A stretch of 27,969 bases of DNA from Neocallimastix lanati (nom. inval.) (lineage: Eukaryota > Neocallimastigomycota > Neocallimastigomycetes > Neocallimastigales > Neocallimastigaceae). The stretch covers positions 10,001 to 37,969 of the forward strand of contig JACVTC010000366.1 in NCBI GenBank assembly GCA_016946835.1, given 5' to 3'. A program made the position numbers and the translations under genes. Each line of letters opens with the position of its first letter. Positions within the stretch are counted from its first letter, which is position 1. The notes beneath the pieces are model-generated. The model saw nothing but the letters and a program-made list of their open reading frames with translations, was not told the origin of the DNA and did not search any database. This document shows positions 21,140-27,969 of this stretch, piece by piece.

Positions 21140-21460
21140 TATAAATAAATAATAAATAATAAATAAAAAAATAAATAATAAATAATTAAATAAAAGTAAT
21201 AAATAAGTAATAAAAAATAAAAAATAATAAATAATAAATAATAAATAATAAATAATAAATAATAAATAATAAATGATAAATAATAAATAATAAATAATAA
21301 ATAATAAATAAATAAATAAATAATAAATAATAAATAATAAATAATAAATAAATAATAATTAAATAATTAAATAATTAAATAATAAATAATAAATAATAAA
21401 TAATAAATAATAAATAATAAATAATAAATAATAAATAAATAATTAAATAATAAATAAATG
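21140..21460 (+). repeat. AATAAAT-type microsatellite
   Basis: Long runs of TAAATAA and AATAAATA with occasional TTAAATAA variants. The strand is almost free of C and G. Confidence 0.85.
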
Positions 21461-22299
21461 CTACAAAAAAAAAAAATTAAATAAAAAAATAATAAAATGA
21501 AAAAATATATATATTTATAAATTATTTTAATTGTTGTTAATTTCTTATTAATTATTTTTATATAATTTATTCGTGGTTATGTACATTAGATATTATTTTA
21601 TTTTTTAATTATTTAATAATTTTTATAGTTAAAGATTTAAATATTTTTATAATCCTAAATGTAGATTAATTATATTGTGTTTAATAAAATACTATTTGAT
21701 TTTATTTTTTAGTATAAATAATATTTTTATTTATTTTTATTTTTTTTTATTCCTTAAAAAAATTAATCATCTAATGTACTCTAAAATAAACTATAATTAA
21801 ATATTGTTCATTAATATTTTATATTTATTTTTTATCTATATATTAATATAATAATTAAAAAAAAAAAAAAAAAGTTTTTTCTTTTCAGCTTTAAAATTAA
21901 ATTTTGATTAAAAAATTTAAAAAATTAAGTTTTTAAAAAAATGGCATATCCGAAATTTTATTTTATAATTAATTTAATATAAATCTATAATTAAATTAAA
22001 AATTTAAATTTTTTGGACCAATCGATTTTTAAATAGAAAAATTTTTCTACTTTGACAAATAAAATCCGCTTTTGCTAAGGGGGTGGTCATTTTTTTTGGT
22101 TTTTTATCTATGTGATGGGAAAAAAAAAAAAAAAAAAAAAAAAAATAAATAAAATAAAATTATATAATCATTAAAATTTTAAATAGCGAAATAAAATTTT
22201 TGATTGTGGGTTTTTTTTTGGGATAATAATTATTTTTGGTGCATAGATAATATTTATTTTTTTTTTTTTAATTTTTTTTTCTTATTGCAAGCTTTTTAC

Positions 22300-24180
22300 T
22301 TTGTAAAAAGTTTAACTTTAGAAAGATAAAAGAAATAAATATTTTTCTTTCTTTCTTTCTTTTTTTTTTTTATTAATTTTTTTTATTATTTTTATTTTAA
22401 ATTATTTTATTTCAAAAATAAAATAAAAATAAAAATAAAAAAAAAATTAAAAAATGATGAGAGGAAGAGGGGAAATTTTTTCTTTTTTTTTTTTCTACTT
22501 TAGAAAGATAAAAGAAATAAATATTTTTCTTTCTTTCTTTCTTTCTTTTTTTTTTTTTATTAATTTTTTTTATTATTTTTATTTTAAATTATTTTATTTC
22601 AAAAATAAAATAAAAATAAAAATAAAAAAAAAATTAAAAAATGATGAGAGGAAGAGGGGAAATTTTTTCTTTTTTTTTTTTTTTTTTTTTTCTATTTTAG
22701 AAAAATAAAAGAAATAAATATTTTTCTTTCTTTTTTTTTTTTTTTATTAATTTTTTTTATTATTTTTATTTTAAATTAATTTATTTTAAAAATAAAATAA
22801 AATAAAATAAAAATAAAAATAAAATTAAAAAATGATGAGAGGAAGAGGGGAAATTTTTTCTTTTTTTTTTCTACTTTAGAAAGATAAAAGAAATAAATAC
22901 TTTTCTTTCTTTCTTTCTTTTTTTTTTTTTATTAATTTTTTTTATTTTTATTTTAAATTATTTTATTTTAAAAATAAAATAAAATAAAAATAAAAAAAAA
23001 ATTAAAAAATGATGAAAGGAAGAGGGGAATTTTTTTCTTTTTTTTTTTCTACTTTAGAAAGATAAAAGAAATAAATATTTTTCTTTCTTTCTTTCTTTCT
23101 TTTTTTTTTTTTTTATTAATTTTTTTTATTATTTTTATTTTAAATTATTTTATTTTAAAAATAAAATAAAATAAAATAAAAATAAAAATAAAATTAAAAA
23201 ATGATGAGAGGAAGAGGGGAAATTTTTTCTTTTTTTTTTTCTACTTTAGAAAGATAAAAGAAATAAATATTTTTCTTTCTTTCTTTCTTTCTTTTTTTTT
23301 TTTTTATTAATTTTTTTTATTTTTATTTTAAATTATTTTATTTTAAAAATAAAATAAAATAAAAATAAAAAAAAATTAAAAAATGATGAGAGGAAGAGGG
23401 GAATTTTTTTCTTTTTTTTTTTTTCTACTTTAGAAAGATAAACGAAATAATATTTTTCTTTTTTCTTTCTTTTTTTTTTTTTATTTTTTTTTTATTTTTA
23501 TTTTAAATTATTTTTTAAAAAAAATAAATTAAATTAAAAAATGATGAAAGGAAGAGGGAAATTTTTTTCTTTTTTTTTTCTACTTTAGAAAGATAAAAGA
23601 AATAAATATTTTTTTTCTTTTTTTTTTTTTTATTAATTTTTTTATTATTTTTATTTTAAATTATTTTTAAAAAAAAAATAAAATAAAAATAAAAATAAAA
23701 AAAAATTAAAAAATGATGAAATGGAAGAAGGAAATTTTTTTTTTTTTATTTTAGAAAGATAAAAAGAAAAAATATTTTTCCTTCATTTTTATTTTAATTT
23801 TTTATTTTTATTTTTAATTATTTTTTTTAAAGAATAAAATAAAATAAAAATAAAAAAAAAAAGTGATGAGAGGGAGGAGATGAATTTTTTTTTCTTTTTT
23901 TAATTGTAAAAGGCTAAAATTTTAGAAAATTAAAAACAATAATATATATGTTTTTTATTTAAAAAAAAATAAGAAAGGAAGAAAGAAAGAAAGGAAAAAA
24001 AAATAAAAGAATATAAGAATTTTTTTTGTTATCCTTTTTTTGCTTATTAAAAGGCTAAATTTTAGAAAGATAGAAAAAATAATATTTTTATTATGGTTTT
24101 TTCTTTCTTTCATTTTTATTAAAAAAAAAAAAAATAAAATAAAAAAATTAAATAAAATAAAAAAAATTAATCATTATGGG
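22300..24180 (+). repeat. ~180-bp satellite with purine/pyrimidine tracts, 9-11 units
   Basis: The marker TTTAGAAAGATAAAAGAAATAAAT recurs at about 22317, 22498, 22695, 22874, 23053, 23244, 23429, 23584 and 23749, with decayed copies near 23931 and 24060. Each unit then has a CTTT run, a T tract, an A/T part, AATGATGAGAGGAAGAGGGG and another T tract. Spacing ranges from 155 to 197 because homopolymers vary. The units degenerate toward the right end. Confidence 0.9.
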
Positions 24181-24394
24181 AAGAAGTATTTTTTATTATA
24201 TGTAAATTAATTAATTTTTTTTCAAAAGTTATTTATTTAAAAAAATGTCATGAAATGAGTATAACTATCTTTTTTTTATTAAAGACCTTATAATTTTAAA
24301 TGTCTTAAATTTATTTTAAAAAAGTTTTACTTTAAAATATGGATAACCCATTTTTTATTTTTAAAAATAATTATTAAAAAAAAAAAATAATTAA

Positions 24395-24545
24395 AAGTTA
24401 TAAATTAAAGAATCATAAATAAATAATTATTAACGTTTTTTAAAATTATAAATTAAAGAATCATAAATAAATAATTATTAACGTTTATTAAAATTATAAA
24501 TTAAAGAATCATAAATAAATAATTATTAACGTTTATTAAAATTAT
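24395..24545 (+). repeat. 48-bp repeat, three tandem copies
   Basis: Three units containing AAATTAAAGAATCATAAAT and TTATTAACGTTT in direct order, nearly identical. Recent local amplification. Confidence 0.85.
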
Positions 24546-24917
24546 AAATAATAAAATAAATTATATAATAGATAATAAATATAATACCTAAATAATACCA
24601 AAATATCAATATATATAACTAATAATAAAATTTATACAAAATTTTCATTTTAATATGATAATTTTAATATTTATATTAATATAATATTGAATGGATTAAT
24701 GTTTAATTTATAAATAACAAATAGTATTTTTTTAATGCTATTTTCATTGTATTATAACTATAATTTATTAATATTTAATTATGAAATTTAATTAATTATT
24801 AATTTTTAAATAACTATATTAAAATATTTTATTTATTAGTTTTTGTTTAATATTTAAATTATTATTATTTATAAAACTTTTTTTTTTTTTTTTTTTTGAT
24901 TAGATTTTTATTACTAT

Positions 24918-24922
24918 ATAAC

Positions 24923-24966
<44 letters not shown>

Positions 24967-25150
24967 AAAAAAAAAGAAGCAAAGCAAAAAAAAAGAAAAA
25001 AAAAAAGAAAAAAAAAGAAGCAAAGCAAAAAAAAAGAAAAAAAAAAAGAAAAAAAAAGAAGCAAAGCAAAAAAAAAGAAAAAAAAAAAAAAAAAAAAAAA
25101 AAAGAAAAAAAAAGAAGCAAAGCAAAAAAAAATATATATATATATATATA
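24918..25150 (+). repeat. A-rich tract with four AAGCAAAGC blocks, then TA repeats
   Basis: Poly-A broken by single G residues, with AAGAAGCAAAGCAAAA recurring four times at about 40-55 bp spacing, followed by a TA dinucleotide run at 25133-25150. Low-complexity slippage product; the Lys-rich open frame across it is not a gene. Confidence 0.85.
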
Positions 25151-25293
25151 TTATTTTTTTTTTAAATTTATAAAATATGAAAAACTTATATAAAATTAAT
25201 TACTTTTAATTCAGTTTTAAATTTTAAAAAATAATTTTAATTTAGTTTTACGAAATTATTTGAAATTATTAATTAAAAATTTATATTATATAA

Positions 25294-26825
25294 AATAAAA
25301 GCGTTTGTTCTATTGTTTATTCTCATTATTTATTTATTTTTAAATATTGTTTAAAATAATAGTTTTATAATTATATTGTTTTTATATTTGCATCATCCCT
25401 TTGATAAAACAAAATAATAAATAAATTATTTTAAAAACAAATAAATTTTTATGAATCCGTTTTTTTATTTTATTTTATTTTATTAATATAAATAAATTAT
25501 TTTAAATAAAAGAATAAATCCCTTTGTATTAAAATGTAAATTAAAAGTGGACCTATAATATTTTGTTTTATTTTATAATATTTTGTTTTATTTTTTTAAT
25601 AATAAAGAAATTTAGAGTATAAATATCTTTTGTTTTTTTTTAAAATATTTTTTCCGTATTAATGAGTATTCGTTTGCAATATTCATTATATCAAAATAAA
25701 ATAAAATATATTTAAATAATTCGCCCAGAATTCAGGTTTTTTAACCTGTTTTCTGGAATGTCTTTAAACTCTTCCAGTTGACACTTTTGTTAGCTGGACT
25801 CTTTTTGATTTAAACTCCGGTTCTCACTTTTGATTACTGGAATGTAATCTCTCCGGTTTCCTTTTGGAATGATTTTTTGGTTCCTTTTGGTTTTCAGGAT
25901 TTCTGTTGTCTTGCTGAACTCTCCGGTTTACTCTTTGTTGGTTTGCTGGATTCTCTTTCGGTTATTCTTCTGGTTACTTGATTGGTTGTTGGATTCTCGT
26001 TTGCTTATTCTCCAGGGTACTCCTTTGATTCAGAGTTCTTGTCTTTTAGTTCTCTTGTCTATTCTTTGGGTTATTCTGGATTCTTTGGATCCCTTTTTTT
26101 GGTTCTCGGTTCTCCGACCTTACCTTCTTGGGATGTATTTTCTTTATTCTCTATGATTGTTATAATAATTAACAATACTTTTAATTAATTATTATTTATT
26201 TAATAATTAATTATTTTATTATTATAATAATCTATTTAATAAACTTATGTATAATTGTTATTATTTATATAATAACAATATTTTTTAATCAAAATTGTTT
26301 GTTTATTATTTCTCATAATAATAATCTTCTATAAAATCATGTATTAATTATTATTATTTTCATAATAATAATAATTTTCTATTTTAAAATGTATTATTTA
26401 TTAACTCATGTATTAATTATTATTTCTCATAATAATTATAAACTCATGTATTAATTATTATTTTTATAATAATATTAATTCTTAAAGATTGTATTAATTA
26501 TTATTTTACAATAATAATTACTTAATATTTAAAGTTATTATTCGCTTGCTATAATTATTATTATTTTCTTAATAATAATTCTCTAGAATAGTATAGAATT
26601 CTTTGTTACAAATAGAATAGTTTAAAAATCTTAGAATAGATTTTAATATCTAAAATAAAAATCTTATTTTCTATTATTATTTGTTTAAAATAATAATAGT
26701 CGCTAGAATAGTTTAATAATTAAACTTCTTGAAAATCAATAATGATTTTTCTTAAATTATATATACATTAATAATGTATTAACTATTTTGATTAATTTTA
26801 TTAAATAAAATTATAACGTTTAAAA
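25294..26825 (+). mobile_element. Family 3 copy 3
   Basis: Same length and sequence as 17568-19099 at constant offset 7726. Unlike copies 1 and 2 its left flank is not telomeric, so its 5' end may extend further left than the homology shows. The right end has the usual GTTTAAAA tail. Confidence 0.85.
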
Positions 26826-26840
26826 CCTAACCCTAACCCT
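26826..26840 (+). repeat. Telomeric junction, 15 nt
   Basis: CCTAACCCTAACCCT between family 3 copy 3 and the next family 1 copy, in the standard register. Confidence 0.9.
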
Positions 26841-27969
26841 TTATATAATTTTATATAAACTTTTATCATTTTATATAATTTTATATAAACTTTTATCATT
26901 TTATATAATTTTATATTTTTATAATTATATACTTTTTATTATTATCTTATATAATTATTTCTTTTAATAATTATATATACTTCTTTTCTTTTCTTGTATA
27001 ATTATTTACTTTAAGTAATTATACATTTTTTATTTTCTTATATAATTATTTCTTTTAATAATTATATACTTTTATTTTATTTTATTATATAATTATATAT
27101 CTTTTATAATTATATATTTTTTAATTTCTTATATAATTATTTTCTTTAAATAATTATATATACTTCTCTTTTTTCTTATATAATTATTTCTTTTAATAAT
27201 TATATACTTTTTATTATCTTATATAATTATATACCTTTTATAATTATATATTTTTATTATTTACTTATATAATTATTTATTTTAAATAATTATATACTTT
27301 TATTTACTTATATAATTATTTATTTTTAAATAATTATATACTTTTTATTTACTTATATAATTATATATCATTTATAATTATATACTTATATTTACTTATA
27401 TAATTATATATCTTTTATAATTATATACTATTATTTACTTATATAATTATTTATTTTTATATAATTATATATTTTATCATTATCTTATATAATTATTTAT
27501 TTTAATAGTTATATACTTTTTATTTACTTATATAATTAAATACTTTTTATAATTATATATTTTATTATTTATTTATATAATTATTTCTTTTAATAATTAT
27601 ATATTTTTATTATTTTATTATATAATTATATATCCTTTATAATTATATATTTTATTCACTTATATAATTATTTACTTATAATAATTATCTATTTTAGATA
27701 TATTTACTTATAGATATTAATACTTAATAATAGTTATTTTAATATTTCCTTTTAGAGATAGTCAAGATATTGAAATTCCTCATGGGATTTCAGTATATGA
27801 ATTTTAAGTTGTTAAATTTTCATAAATTTTCTCTTAGATATAGTTAATTAGAATATTTTCCTTTTTTAGATAATGGACATATTTAGTATGTCCGTTTTAC
27901 TTTTTAATCAAAACTTTAAATACTTTAATTTACTTTTGATCAAAACTTTAATAACTTTAAATTTATTTT
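26841..27969 (+). mobile_element. Family 1 copy 3, 5'-truncated and cut by the window end
   Basis: It corresponds to 10215 onward in copy 1: three 30-bp repeat units, the hairpin array, then the complex terminal part with both conserved hairpins. It is about 340 bp shorter than copy 1 over the same span, the difference lying in hairpin-array units. It runs off the window before its expected TTTAAAACCTAACCC end. Confidence 0.88.

Larger units (their letters stand above)
19116..25293. other. 6.2 kb repeat-rich DNA without recognisable genes
   Basis: I see no credible coding sequence. It contains a short CA run near 19256-19270, A and T tracts (about 19279-19338, 19473-19503), four tandem-repeat arrays described separately, and long A/T stretches. 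The most complex patch is about 21870-22110 (with TTTTCAG and GCTAAGGGGGTGGTC), which may be a relic of something transcribed but does not code. It may be subtelomeric DNA or the 5' part of the element ending at 26825, since no telomeric junction separates them. Confidence 0.5.

Noticed and set aside
24918-25130. Poly(A) tail of a retroelement ending at 25130
   Set aside because: The tract is a tandem repeat with AAGCAAAGC blocks, no target-site duplication was seen, and no element body precedes it.
24865-25165. Lys-rich and Phe-rich ORFs across the A tract
   Set aside because: Low-complexity homopolymer translation.
1-27969. tRNA or rRNA genes, introns in the ORFs, Penelope-like GIY-YIG or LTR features
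   Set aside because: None could be recognised by eye. The reverse transcriptase has APE-type endonuclease and LINE-type motifs instead.

Overview
The window is extremely AT-rich eukaryotic DNA (long A/T homopolymers; coding regions full of AAT-encoded asparagine runs) read with the standard stop codons. Combined with TTAGGG-type telomeric motifs, this best fits a very AT-rich fungus such as an anaerobic gut fungus (Neocallimastigomycota). A dictyostelid-like amoeba is a weaker alternative. The assignment is inference from composition; no housekeeping gene or rRNA is present to settle it.

Nearly all of the window can be read as a head-to-tail array of non-LTR retroelements, all on the + strand, each ending in the same 3' tail (TTTAAAA followed by CCTAACCC) and then 9 to 25 nt of CCCTAA repeat. 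Seven such junctions are visible, all in the same register (CC starting at 11957, 13058, 13102, 16767, 17553, 19100 and 26826). Three element families can be told apart. Family 1 is an autonomous LINE with ORF1 (990-3377) and ORF2 (open from 3331 to 7782; APE-type endonuclease, reverse transcriptase, CCHC knuckle) and a very long, hairpin-rich 3' region (7783-11956). 5'-truncated copies of its 3' end lie at 16777-17552 and from 26841 to the window end. Family 2 (about 13111-16766) carries only an ORF1 homologue (14174-16387) and no reverse transcriptase. Family 3 is non-coding, with three near-identical copies (11982-13057, 17568-19099, 25294-26825). Its last ~100 nt match the family 2 3' end.

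CCCTAA on the + strand, with element 3' ends facing right, is the geometry expected if the chromosome terminus lies to the left and elements are added one after another by reverse transcription primed on the G-rich telomeric strand. Drosophila HeT-A/TART and insect TRAS/SART are the established precedents for telomere-associated LINEs. The autonomous family 1 would supply RT, while family 2 resembles HeT-A in being gag-only. The 6.2 kb between 19116 and 25293 holds no convincing gene. It contains a 36-bp minisatellite, an AATAAAT microsatellite, a ~180-bp satellite with homopurine/homopyrimidine tracts, a 48-bp triplication and an A-rich tract. It may be subtelomeric DNA or the 5' part of the longest family 3 copy.
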